The notes beneath the pieces were generated by a model, which worked only from the letters and a program-made list of their open reading frames with translations, was not told the DNA's origin and made no database searches. The translations under genes were made by a program, and so were the position numbers. This document shows positions 34,309 to 42,550 of a DNA stretch of 43,807 nucleotides, in pieces. How positions within the stretch are numbered: the stretch's first letter is position 1; each line of letters begins with the position of its first letter. Origin of the DNA: Sphingopyxis granuli NBRC 100800 (GTDB taxonomy: Bacteria > Pseudomonadota > Alphaproteobacteria > Sphingomonadales > Sphingomonadaceae); the NCBI RefSeq assembly GCF_001591045.1, contig NZ_BCUA01000029.1, forward strand, positions 1 to 43,807, in the 5' to 3' direction.

Positions 34309-37014
34309 ATGACCGCACCGTCCGCCTCCCGCCAGTCGGCGCTCGACCGGCTGACCGCCAACGCGCCTTTCCTTGCCCGGCTCGCCGAGATCAACCCCGA
34401 CGACGTCGCCCGTTTCCTGGACGAGGGGACCGACGCCGCGCTCGCGCGGGTCGCGCCGCCGGCGCCCGGCGAGGATATCATGCGCGGCCTGCGCCAGTGG
34501 CGCGGGCGGATCGCGCTGCTGCTCGCGCTCGGCGACCTGTCGGGCGAGCATGACGTCGCGGCGACGACGCGGCACCTGACCGCCTTTGCCGATACGGCCT
34601 GCGACGCCGCGCTCGCCGCCGCCTTTGCCGAGCGCGTCCCCGACGAGGCGCCGCGCGGGCTGGCGGTGATAGCGCTCGGCAAGCTCGGCAGCCACGAACT
34701 CAACTATTCCTCCGACATCGACCCGATCCTGATCTTCGACCCCGCGACGCTGCCGCGCCGGTCGCGCGACGATCCCGACGAAGCGGCGGTGCGCATCGCG
34801 CGGCGGATGGTCGAGATCTTGTCGGCGCGCACCGCCGACGGCCATGTGCTGCGCGTCGACCTGCGGCTGCGCCCGCATCCGGAGGTGACGCCGATCGTGC
34901 TGCCCGAAAGCACCGCCATCTCCTATTATGAATCGCAGGCGCTGGCGTGGGAGCAGGCGGCGTTCATCCGCTCGCGCGCCTCGGCGGGCGATCGTGCGCT
35001 CGGCGAGCGCTTCCTCGCCGCGATCCAGCCCTTCATCTGGCGGCGCAGCCTTGATTTCCGGCAGCTGCGCGAAATCGGCGCGATGAGCGACCGCATCCGC
35101 GACCATTTCGCGCAGGGACAGGCACTCGGCCCCGGCTACGACCTCAAGCGCGGGCAGGGCGGGATTCGCGAGATCGAGTTCTTCGCGCAGGTTCACCAGC
35201 TGATCTATGGCGGTCGCGATCCGTCGCTGCGCGTGCCTGCCACGGTCGACGCGCTCGCCGCGCTTGCCCGCGCCGGCCGGGTCGCCCCCGACGTCGCGGA
35301 GCGGCTGACCGGCCATTATGCGGTGCTGCGGCGGATCGAGCACCGGCTCCAGATGGTCGAGGATCAGCAGACGCACAGCCTGCCGGTGCAGCCCGCCGCG
35401 CTCGACGGCGTGGCGCGGCTCGACGGGCTGGCCGACGGCGCGGCGCTGCTTGCCGCGCTCGAACCCGTCGTCGCCGATGTCGGCGCCGTCTACGATCGCC
35501 TCGTCGCCGAGCGCGCGGCGCCGGGCGGCCTGCCGCGCGACGACGGCGAACTGGCGGCGGCGCTGGCGGCTGCGGGGTTCGACCCGCCCGATGCCGCGCT
35601 GCGGACGATCGCCGAATGGCGCAGCGGCAAGCTGCGCGCGCTGCGCAGCCCGGCGGCGCTCGAAGCGCTCGAAACGGCGCTGCCCGAACTGGTCGGGGCG
35701 CTGGGCGCCGCGCCCGACCCCGACGCGACGCTGCGCCGGTTCGACACGCTGGTGTCGGGCCTGCCGAGTGCGATCAACTTCTTTCACCTGCTCGCCGCGC
35801 AGCCGGCGCTGGCGCGGGTCGCGACGCGCATCCTGTCGCTCGCCCCGACGCTCGCCGATGCGCTCGCCGCGCGCGTCGAACTGATCGAGGGATTGATCGA
35901 CAAGCGCGCGTTCGAGGCGCCGATGGACAAGGACGGGCTGCTCGCCGAATGGGCGCCGGGGCTGGCGGGACTCGATTACGAGCGGCTGCTCGACCGGGTG
36001 CGCGACCGCGTCGGCGAACGGCGCTTCGCCTATGGAGTGCAACTGATCGCCGGATCGGCCGATCCGCTCGCCGCCGCGCGCGGTTATGCCGACCTGGCCG
36101 AAGCGGCGCTGCAGGTGCTGGCCGACGCGACGGTCGCCGAATTCGTCGCCGCGCACGGGCGCGTCCCCGACAGCGAACTGGTGGTGCTCGCGCTCGGCCG
36201 GCTTGGCGGGCGGGCGCTGACGCATGCATCCGACCTCGACCTCATCTATCTGTTCACCGGCGACCATCTCGCCGAATCGGACGGGCCACGCCCGCTCGGC
36301 GCGACGACCTATTACAATCGGCTCGCGCAGCGCGTGACCGCAGCGCTGTCGGTGCCGACCGCGGCGGGTAAGCTCTATGACGTCGATACGCGGCTGCGGC
36401 CGCAGGGCGCGCAGGGGCCGCTCGTCGTCACCGTCGACAGCTTCGAGCGCTATCAGCGCGAAGAGGCGTGGACGTGGGAGCATATGGCGCTGCTCCGCGC
36501 GCGGCCGGTCTATGGCTCGGACGCCGCGCGCGCCGCGGTCGAGCGCGTCGTCGCCGAGGTGCTGGCAAGCCCGCACGACCCGGAAGATGTCGCGCGCGAT
36601 GCCGCCGGGATGCGCGACAAGATCGCCGCGCACAAGCCGCCCGCCGGATCGCTCGATATCAAGGGCGGGCCGGGCGGACTCGTCGACCTGGAATTCGCGA
36701 TGCAGGTGGCGCAGCTTGCCGGCGGCCGCTGCCACGATCCCCGCATCGGCGAGGCGCTCGCCTGCCTGACGGCGGCGGGACTGGCGCCGGAGGGGATCGG
36801 TGCGGCGCACGACCTGCTCGCGCGGATGCTGGTGATGCTGCGCCTCACCGCCCCCGCGGGCGAGCCGCCGGCCGCCGCCGCGCGCCAGCTCGTCGCCAGC
36901 GCCTGCGGCGAGCCGGGCTGGCCGCAACTGCTTGCCGCGCATGACGCGGCACGGCAGGAGGTGGCCGACTGGTGGGCCTCGATTCGGCCCCCGCAGCAGG
37001 AGAAGCAAGGATGA
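34309..37014 (+). CDS. glnE: Bifunctional glutamine-synthetase adenylyltransferase/adenylyl-removing enzyme
   Basis: A 901-residue GlnE, which adenylylates glutamine synthetase (inactivating it) and reverses this under control of PII. Two nucleotidyltransferase domains are visible. The N-terminal deadenylylase has ALGKLGSHELNYSSDID (usual Leu after the last Asp is Pro here), and the C-terminal adenylyltransferase has ALGRLGGRALTHASDLDLIY. Further landmarks are DLRLRPHPE, RGQGGIREIEFFAQ and DTRLRPQGAQGPL. The stop overlaps the next gene (ATGA). There is no glnA or PII gene nearby. Confidence 0.96.
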   Translation: MTAPSASRQSALDRLTANAPFLARLAEINPDDVARFLDEGTDAALARVAPPAPGEDIMRGLRQWRGRIALLLALGDLSGEHDVAATTRHLTAFADTACDAALAAAFAERVPDEAPRGLAVIALGKLGSHELNYSSDIDPILIFDPATLPRRSRDDPDEAAVRIARRMVEILSARTADGHVLRVDLRLRPHPEVTPIVLPESTAISYYESQALAWEQAAFIRSRASAGDRALGERFLAAIQPFIWRRSLDFRQLREIGAMSDRIRDHFAQGQALGPGYDLKRGQGGIREIEFFAQVHQLIYGGRDPSLRVPATVDALAALARAGRVAPDVAERLTGHYAVLRRIEHRLQMVEDQQTHSLPVQPAALDGVARLDGLADGAALLAALEPVVADVGAVYDRLVAERAAPGGLPRDDGELAAALAAAGFDPPDAALRTIAEWRSGKLRALRSPAALEALETALPELVGALGAAPDPDATLRRFDTLVSGLPSAINFFHLLAAQPALARVATRILSLAPTLADALAARVELIEGLIDKRAFEAPMDKDGLLAEWAPGLAGLDYERLLDRVRDRVGERRFAYGVQLIAGSADPLAAARGYADLAEAALQVLADATVAEFVAAHGRVPDSELVVLALGRLGGRALTHASDLDLIYLFTGDHLAESDGPRPLGATTYYNRLAQRVTAALSVPTAAGKLYDVDTRLRPQGAQGPLVVTVDSFERYQREEAWTWEHMALLRARPVYGSDAARAAVERVVAEVLASPHDPEDVARDAAGMRDKIAAHKPPAGSLDIKGGPGGLVDLEFAMQVAQLAGGRCHDPRIGEALACLTAAGLAPEGIGAAHDLLARMLVMLRLTAPAGEPPAAAARQLVASACGEPGWPQLLAAHDAARQEVADWWASIRPPQQEKQG

Positions 37015-37478
37015 GCGGACTTTCGATCGGCGATGCGATCCCGCCCGTGACGCTGGCCGGTGCCGACGGCGCGACCATCGACCTCGCCCGTCTGAAAGGC
37101 GCGCCGCTGGTCGTCTATTTCTATCCCAAGGCCGACACGCCGGGTTGCACGACCGAAGCGCAGGACTTCACCCGCCTCGCCCCCGATTTCGCGCATCTGA
37201 ACGCGCAGGTGCTGGCCGTGTCGCGCGACGCGCCGGCGAAGCTGTGCAAGTTCCGCGACAAATACGGGCTGACCGTCCGGCTGGCTTCGGACGAAGACGG
37301 CGCGGTGTGCGAAGCCTTCGGCACCTGGGTCGAGAAACAGAATTACGGCCGCACCTATATGGGGATCGAGCGATCGACCTTCGTGTTCGGCGCCGACGGC
37401 AAGCTGGCGAAGGTCTGGCGCAAGGTGCGCGTCAAGGGCCATGCCGACGCGGTGCTGGAGGCGGCGAAGGCGCTGTGA
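37011..37478 (+). CDS. bcp: Bcp/PrxQ-type peroxiredoxin
   Basis: A 155-residue thiol peroxidase of the Bcp/PrxQ family that reduces H2O2 and organic hydroperoxides. The peroxidatic cysteine is Cys46 in DTPGCTTEAQDF. The resolving cysteine normally five residues later is Gln here. Cys79 (AKLCKFRDK) is near the position of the alternative resolving cysteine known in some PrxQ proteins, and a third cysteine follows in AVCEAFG. It may be an atypical 2-Cys enzyme using Cys79 or a 1-Cys enzyme. Its ATG overlaps the glnE stop, so translation is coupled. Confidence 0.93.
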   Translation: MSGLSIGDAIPPVTLAGADGATIDLARLKGAPLVVYFYPKADTPGCTTEAQDFTRLAPDFAHLNAQVLAVSRDAPAKLCKFRDKYGLTVRLASDEDGAVCEAFGTWVEKQNYGRTYMGIERSTFVFGADGKLAKVWRKVRVKGHADAVLEAAKAL

Positions 37479-37511
37479 CCGCCTTTCGCGCGACCGGACG
37501 GAATTGAGGAC

Positions 37512-38303
37512 GTGACCACGCTGGGCGAGGCCGCGCGCGCGGTGCTGCTGACCGCGGACCCGCACGCCAAGCGCCGCGCGGCGCGGGGGTTCGCCCGGGC
37601 CTGGCGGCGCGGAGAGCTCGTCCATCGCTGCGACGTCGCGATGCCCGACCGGCCGGCGTGGCCCGAAAGGCCTGAACTGCTGGCGCCCGGCCGGATGCCG
37701 CGCCGCCGCGGCGGCGGGTCGGAACGCGGCCGCATCGCGATGCTGCACGCGCTCGCGCATATCGAATTCATCGCGATCGACCTTGCCGTCGATCTGGTCG
37801 GGCGCTTCGGCGGCGCGTTTCCGCGCGGCTTCGTCGACGACTGGATCGGCGTCGCTGCCGACGAAGCGATGCATTTCGCGCTGCTCGACCGGCGCCTTGC
37901 CGGCCTCGGCAGCCATTATGGCGCGCTGCCCGCGCACGCCGGGCTGTGGGAGGCGGCGGAGGCGACCGCCGACGACGCGCTGGCGCGGCTCGCGATCGTG
38001 CCGATGGTGCTCGAAGCGCGCGGCCTCGACGTCACCCCCGCCACGATCGACCGGTTCCGCGGCGCCGGGGACACGGCGTCGGCGCGCATCCTGTCGCGCA
38101 TCTATACCGACGAGATTCGCCACGTGTCGGCGGGCACGCGCTGGTTCAACTGGCTGTGCGCCGAACGGGGATTCGGACCGGCGGCGACGTGGCAAAACCT
38201 CGTAAAATCGCGATTTCGGGGGGTGTTGAAGCCGCCGTTCAACGACTCGGCGCGCCGCGATGCCGGTTTAACGCAAGAATACTACGCGGTCATTGCTTCG
38301 TAA
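37512..38303 (+). CDS. DUF455 ferritin-like protein
   Basis: A 263-residue protein of the DUF455 family, a ferritin-like four-helix di-metal fold of unknown function related in architecture to MiaE-type oxygenases. Candidate metal ligands are in AHIEFIAIDLAVD (HxE), ADEAMHFALLD (E..H), MVLEARGLD and YTDEIRHVSAGTRWF (E..H). The start is a GTG at 37512; no better-placed start exists. It lies 33 bp after bcp and probably belongs to the glnE-bcp transcript. A redox role alongside bcp is possible but not shown. Confidence 0.85.
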   Translation: MTTLGEAARAVLLTADPHAKRRAARGFARAWRRGELVHRCDVAMPDRPAWPERPELLAPGRMPRRRGGGSERGRIAMLHALAHIEFIAIDLAVDLVGRFGGAFPRGFVDDWIGVAADEAMHFALLDRRLAGLGSHYGALPAHAGLWEAAEATADDALARLAIVPMVLEARGLDVTPATIDRFRGAGDTASARILSRIYTDEIRHVSAGTRWFNWLCAERGFGPAATWQNLVKSRFRGVLKPPFNDSARRDAGLTQEYYAVIAS

Positions 38304-38396
38304 GGATCGACCACGCAGAACCCCTCGCGGGCAGGGATTGCATCCCATCCACAAGAACAACCGGCACCAGCGGCCTGACCGTTGGCGACAGGACAG

Positions 38397-39113
38397 ATGC
38401 GGGGTCGATACGTGCTGAACGCTTCACTGGCGCAAAAGTTTCACCATGGCCTGATTGTTGGTGCGGCAGCCCTGATGGGAACGGCCGCAACGGCGAACGC
38501 CGCCGAAACCGGTGCCGACGCGGGGATCGTGGTTCCCGACGAACCCGATGACGACAGCTTCACCGCCGGCGTTCCGGCCCCCGCCGAGGACAGTGAGGCA
38601 CGCGCGCTCTTTCAGGCGTGGAAGCGCCTCGATACCGGCCTGGCCGCGAGCATCGGCGTCGCCGTGCCGTCGCGCCGCCCGATCGAGCAGATGTCGCTTT
38701 CCTCCTCCTACGGCATGCGGGTCCATCCGATCACCGGCCGCGTCGCGCGCCACAACGGCATCGATATTCCCGCCCCCCACGGCACCCCCATTTATGCGAC
38801 CGCCGACGGCATCGTCGGCCGCGCCCAGCGCCTCGGCGGTTACGGCAATTACGTCGAGATCGAGCATGGCAACGCGATCCAGACGCGCTACGGCCACATG
38901 TCCTCCTTCATCGTCCAGCCCGGGCAGCAGGTGAAGAAGGGCGAGATCGTCGGTTATGTCGGCTCGACGGGCCGCTCGACCGGCAACCACCTGCATTATG
39001 AAGTCCGCATCGACGGCGCGCCGGTCAATCCGCTGCCCTTCGTCCGTTCGGATTCGATGGCGATCGCCGCGCTGACGGGCGACCATCTTGCGATGGGTGG
39101 TCCCGAAGACTGA
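38397..39113 (+). CDS. M23-family metalloendopeptidase
   Basis: A 238-residue exported LytM/M23 peptidase that cuts or binds peptidoglycan cross-bridges. A hydrophobic signal stretch, LIVGAAALMGTAATANA, is at about residues 18-34. The M23 domain (about 100-215) has the zinc ligands H and D in RHNGIDIPAPHG and the HxH pair in NHLHYEVRIDG, with the intervening GYVGSTGRSTG. All catalytic residues are present, so it is likely active. The start at ATG 38397 is chosen; a TTG five codons upstream is less likely. A strong intrinsic terminator follows. Confidence 0.9.
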   Translation: MRGRYVLNASLAQKFHHGLIVGAAALMGTAATANAAETGADAGIVVPDEPDDDSFTAGVPAPAEDSEARALFQAWKRLDTGLAASIGVAVPSRRPIEQMSLSSSYGMRVHPITGRVARHNGIDIPAPHGTPIYATADGIVGRAQRLGGYGNYVEIEHGNAIQTRYGHMSSFIVQPGQQVKKGEIVGYVGSTGRSTGNHLHYEVRIDGAPVNPLPFVRSDSMAIAALTGDHLAMGGPED

Positions 39114-39134
39114 ATTTCATGGGTCGGAGAGGAG

Positions 39135-39170
39135 GGGCGCCCGCTGGCCATAAGGTCGCGGCGCCCTTTT
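39135..39170 (+). terminator. Intrinsic terminator after the M23 peptidase gene
   Basis: A GC-rich stem starts with GGGCGCC at 39135 and closes with GCGGCGCCC at 39158-39166. It has one bulged C, an inner GGCC/GGTC extension and an ATAA loop, and TTTT follows immediately (39167-39170). This is the only textbook Rho-independent terminator noticed in the window. Confidence 0.85.
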
Positions 39171-39200
39171 CATTTGCGCCGAACATCCTATCTTGCCGAT

Positions 39201-39542
39201 ATGGCCTCGACCCTGTCCGATATCACCCTGTCGCCCGCCGCCGCGGCGCGCATCCGCTGGATCGCCGAACGCAAGGCGGGCGCGCTCCCCGCGCTTCGCC
39301 TCGCCGTCGACGGCGGCGGCTGCTCGGGCTTCACCTATCGCTTCGGCCTCGCCGACAGCATCGAGGCCGATGACGTCGTGACCGAAACCGACGGGGTGAA
39401 GCTGGTCGTCGACCCGGTGAGCATCGACCTGATTCGCGGCTGCACCGTCGATTTCGTCGATTCGCTGGGCGGATCGTCGTTCAAGGTCGAGAATCCCAAC
39501 GCCGCCTCGGGCTGCGGTTGCGGGTCGAGCTTCTCGGTCTGA
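39201..39542 (+). CDS. erpA: Iron-sulfur cluster insertion protein ErpA (HesB/IscA family)
   Basis: A 113-residue A-type Fe-S carrier that delivers clusters to apo-proteins. The three conserved cysteines are present: one in DGGGCSGFTYRF and two in ASGCGCGSSFSV at the C-terminus. The start at 39201 (MASTLSDITLSP) fits the family N-terminus; no strong ribosome site is visible. The erpA name rather than iscA is by analogy, since the gene stands apart from any isc/suf operon here. xthA follows after 40 bp. Confidence 0.88.
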   Translation: MASTLSDITLSPAAAARIRWIAERKAGALPALRLAVDGGGCSGFTYRFGLADSIEADDVVTETDGVKLVVDPVSIDLIRGCTVDFVDSLGGSSFKVENPNAASGCGCGSSFSV

Positions 39543-39582
39543 GGCCCTTTCTAAGCGACCGGCTTCCTGCCATAGCGGCGCG

Positions 39583-40353
39583 ATGAAGATCGCAACCTTC
39601 AACATCAACGGAATCAAGGCGCGGTTGCCGCGCCTCGTCGAATGGCTGGACGAAACGCAGCCCGACATCGTCTGCCTTCAGGAACTGAAATCGAGCGACG
39701 AGACGATCCCGACGGCGGAGATCGAGGGCGCGGGCTATGGCGCGCTCTATCATGGGCAGAAGGGGTTCAACGGCGTCGCGGTCCTCGCGCGCGGCACGCA
39801 GCCGGTCGAGGTCCAGCGCGGTCTCGCGGGCGAGGAAGAGGATGAGCAGTCGCGCTATCTGGAGGCCGACGTCGGCGGCGTGCGCGTCGCGTCGATCTAC
39901 CTGCCCAACGGCAATCCGCAGCCGGGACCGAAATTCGATTACAAGCTGCGCTGGATGGCGCGGCTGCGCGAGCGGGCGAAGACGCTGCTGGCGGCCGAGA
40001 TTCCGACCGTGCTCGCTGGCGACTACAATGTCATTCCGCACGACGACGATGTGTGGGACCCGCACGCGATGGCGCACGACGCGCTGATGCAGCCCGATTC
40101 GCGCGATGCCTGGTTCCGTATCCTCGGCGACGGCTGGACCGACGCGTTGCGCAGCCGCCACCCCGCGGGGCACGTCTGGACCTTCTGGGATTATCAGGCG
40201 GGCGGCTGGCAGCGCGATCATGGCTTCCGCATCGACCATCTGCTGCTCAGCCCCGCGATGGCCGACCGGCTGGTCGACGCGCAGGTCGACAAGGATTATC
40301 GCGGGCGCGAGAAAGCCAGCGACCACGCGCCGACCTGGGCGCTGTTCCGATAG
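39583..40353 (+). CDS. xthA: Exodeoxyribonuclease III
   Basis: A 256-residue AP endonuclease/3'-5' exonuclease for base-excision repair, of the exonuclease III/EEP superfamily. Motifs are KIATFNINGIKARLPRLVEW, DIVCLQELKSSDE (metal Glu), VASIYLPNGNPQPGPKFDYK, VLAGDYNVIPHDDDVWDP (catalytic Asp/Asn), and the C-terminal FRIDHLLLSP and KASDHAPTWALF with the catalytic histidine. Length and order are standard. Confidence 0.95.
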   Translation: MKIATFNINGIKARLPRLVEWLDETQPDIVCLQELKSSDETIPTAEIEGAGYGALYHGQKGFNGVAVLARGTQPVEVQRGLAGEEEDEQSRYLEADVGGVRVASIYLPNGNPQPGPKFDYKLRWMARLRERAKTLLAAEIPTVLAGDYNVIPHDDDVWDPHAMAHDALMQPDSRDAWFRILGDGWTDALRSRHPAGHVWTFWDYQAGGWQRDHGFRIDHLLLSPAMADRLVDAQVDKDYRGREKASDHAPTWALFR

Positions 40354-40388
40354 AAGCATCACCCCGACACGGCGGCAAGGAGATCGGA

Positions 40389-41252
40389 ATGACCGCGAAG
40401 AACAGCTATCAGGTCGCCGACTGGAACGGTCCAAGCGGCGAGCGCTGGGTCGCCAACCAGGCGCGGCTCGACCATATGCTCGCGGCCTTCGGCGACGCGG
40501 CGATCGCGGCGGCGGCGCCTCGTCCCGGCGAGCAGGTGCTCGACATCGGCTGCGGCGCCGGAACGACGAGCTTCGCGCTCGCCGCGCGCGTCGGGGAGCA
40601 GGGGCGGGTGCTGGGCGTCGATATTTCGGAGCCGCTGATCGCCCGCGCCCGCGCCTGCGTACCGCCGCGTGCACCGGTTACCTTCGAGATCGCCGATGCC
40701 GGCAGCGCCGCCGTGCCCGAACGGGCGTTCGATCTGCTCTTCTCGCGCTTCGGCGTGATGTTCTTCGACGACCCCGCGGCAGCGTTCGCGCATATGCGCG
40801 GCGCATTGAAGTCCGGCGGACGGCTCGCCTTCGTCTGCTGGCGGACGGCGGCCGAGAACGACTGGGTGCGCCTGCCGATGGGCGCGATCCGCGACATCGT
40901 GACGCCGCCTCCGCCGTCCGATCCGGAGGCGCCCGGCCCCTTCTCCTTCGGCGACCGCGGCCGCGTCGAGCGCATCCTGAAAGATGCGGGCTTCGTCGAC
41001 ATCGCCCTCGCGCCGTTCGACCATCTCGTCCCCTTCGGCCGCGGCGCCACGCGCGCGGCGGCGCTCGACGATGCGGTCGAGATGGCGTTCCAGGTCGGCC
41101 CCTTGTCGCGCGCGCTCGCCGATCAGCCCGACACGATTCGCGCGCAGGCGGCGGACGCGGTGCGGGCGGCCTTCGCGGAACGGCCGGGCGAGGAGTCGGT
41201 GCTGATCGACGGCGCCGCGTGGATCGTCACCGCGCGCAATCCCGCCGCCTGA
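40389..41252 (+). CDS. Class I SAM-dependent methyltransferase
   Basis: A 287-residue methyltransferase of the UbiE/Methyltransf_11 style. Motif I is VLDIGCGAGTTSFALAARVG; VLGVDISEPLIARAR is motif II; FDLLFSRFGVMFFDDPAAAF is the post-motif region, and LKSGGRLAFVCWR follows. The first ~40 residues (YQVADWNGPSGERWVANQAR) are typical of a subgroup with unknown substrates. A good ribosome site (AAGGAG) precedes ATG 40389, and longer in-frame extensions overlap xthA and are rejected. Substrate unknown; quinone, lipid and small-molecule acceptors are all possible. Confidence 0.85.
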   Translation: MTAKNSYQVADWNGPSGERWVANQARLDHMLAAFGDAAIAAAAPRPGEQVLDIGCGAGTTSFALAARVGEQGRVLGVDISEPLIARARACVPPRAPVTFEIADAGSAAVPERAFDLLFSRFGVMFFDDPAAAFAHMRGALKSGGRLAFVCWRTAAENDWVRLPMGAIRDIVTPPPPSDPEAPGPFSFGDRGRVERILKDAGFVDIALAPFDHLVPFGRGATRAAALDDAVEMAFQVGPLSRALADQPDTIRAQAADAVRAAFAERPGEESVLIDGAAWIVTARNPAA

Positions 41253-41262
41253 CCGCGCGGCG

Positions 41263-42432
41263 TCAGGCCAGCGGCTTGTCGTAGAGCTGATAGACGCGGT
41301 TGACGGTCGCGTCGATCGCCTCGGCGACCGCGTTCATCCCCTGATTGTCGTCGAGCACCCAGCCGATGTCGCCCTGCTGCGCGCCATAATGCGCGACGCC
41401 GTCGCGGCGGATATATTCGATCATCATGAAGGCGAGGGTGCTCGCCATGCGGCTGTTCTGGAGCCGCTTGACCACCCCCATCAGCGGCACGCGCAGCCGG
41501 CGGCTCTTCGGTTTCCGCAGCCACCAGAGCAGCCGGGCCCAGTTGAAGGGCAGGAGCGAGCCGTCCATGTCGATCAGCAGTTCGTTGATGTTCGGCAGCA
41601 CGATCATGAAGGCCACGGCCTCGCCGTCGACCTCTGCGACGCGGATCAGGTCCTCGAACACGATGTCCTTCAGCTTCTTGCCGATATAGGCGATCTCGCT
41701 GTCGGTCAGCGGCACGAACCCCCAATTGTCCGACCAGGCATCGTTCAATATGCCCATGATCAGCCGTGCCTCGGCATCGAAGCGGCGCTTGTCGACGCGG
41801 CGGATGCGGATGCGCTCGTTCCGTTCGCCCGCCGCGACGATGCGGTTCACCAGCGGCGGAAAGCCATCGATGATCTCGACCGCATAGTTGATGAGCTTCT
41901 TGACCGGGCGATAGCCCTCGGCCTCGATCCACGCCCGATAGAGCGGGCTGTTGTGGCCGAGCATGATCGTCGGCGGCGTGTCGAAGCCCTCGACCAGCAG
42001 GCCGGGTTCGTCCCAGATCGAGATCGACAGCGGTCCGAGCGCGCGGTGCATGCCCTGGCTGCGCAGCCAGTCCTCTGCCGCGACGATCAGCGCGTGCGCG
42101 GTTTCCGCATCCTCGGCCTCGATCAGGCCCCAGTTGCCCGTGCCGGGCCCCATGCCCTGCTCGGCGGGCTGTTCGAGTGCGAGGAAGTCGATATGCGCCG
42201 AAATGCGCCCCACCGTCCGTCCGTCGCGCCGGGCGAGGAAGAATTGCGCCTTGCCGTGCTCGAACCACGGATTCTTCCCCGGCGTCAGCAGGGCGAACAC
42301 CTCGCCCTTCAGCGGCGGTACCCACGCCGGATCGCCGCGGTTGAGGCGGAAGGCCAGCTCGACGAACTCGCGCTTGTCGTGCTTCCCCTCGACGGGATGG
42401 ATCGTGACCGGGCCGGCCGGATGTGCGCTCAT
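41263..42432 (-). CDS. YghO/BcerS-like GNAT-fold protein (possible ceramide N-acyltransferase)
   Basis: A 389-residue protein starting MSAHPAGPVTIHPVEG. Segments such as FVELAFRLNRGDPAWVPPLK, NPWFEHGKAQFFLARRDG, RTVGRISAHID and GPLSISIWDEPGLLVEGF match my memory of the YghO/BcerS-like family, a GNAT-related group that includes the bacterial ceramide synthase of Caulobacter and is often misannotated. In a sphingomonad, which makes glycosphingolipids, a ceramide N-acylation role is attractive, but paralogues with other roles exist and no spt or other sphingolipid gene is in the window. It is cytoplasmic or peripheral, with no signal peptide. It is divergent from a desaturase gene with 118 bp between. 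Confidence 0.65.
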   Translation of the reverse strand: MSAHPAGPVTIHPVEGKHDKREFVELAFRLNRGDPAWVPPLKGEVFALLTPGKNPWFEHGKAQFFLARRDGRTVGRISAHIDFLALEQPAEQGMGPGTGNWGLIEAEDAETAHALIVAAEDWLRSQGMHRALGPLSISIWDEPGLLVEGFDTPPTIMLGHNSPLYRAWIEAEGYRPVKKLINYAVEIIDGFPPLVNRIVAAGERNERIRIRRVDKRRFDAEARLIMGILNDAWSDNWGFVPLTDSEIAYIGKKLKDIVFEDLIRVAEVDGEAVAFMIVLPNINELLIDMDGSLLPFNWARLLWWLRKPKSRRLRVPLMGVVKRLQNSRMASTLAFMMIEYIRRDGVAHYGAQQGDIGWVLDDNQGMNAVAEAIDATVNRVYQLYDKPLA

Positions 42433-42550
42433 GGGTGGTTTCCCGGATGATGGTGCCTATATGTCTGGCGAGCCAATAAGGCATAGGCGTGGCGCTGGCG
42501 ACCCGCATTCGGCCATCATGCTGCCACGAAAAGATGGTGAAGACCGCGTT

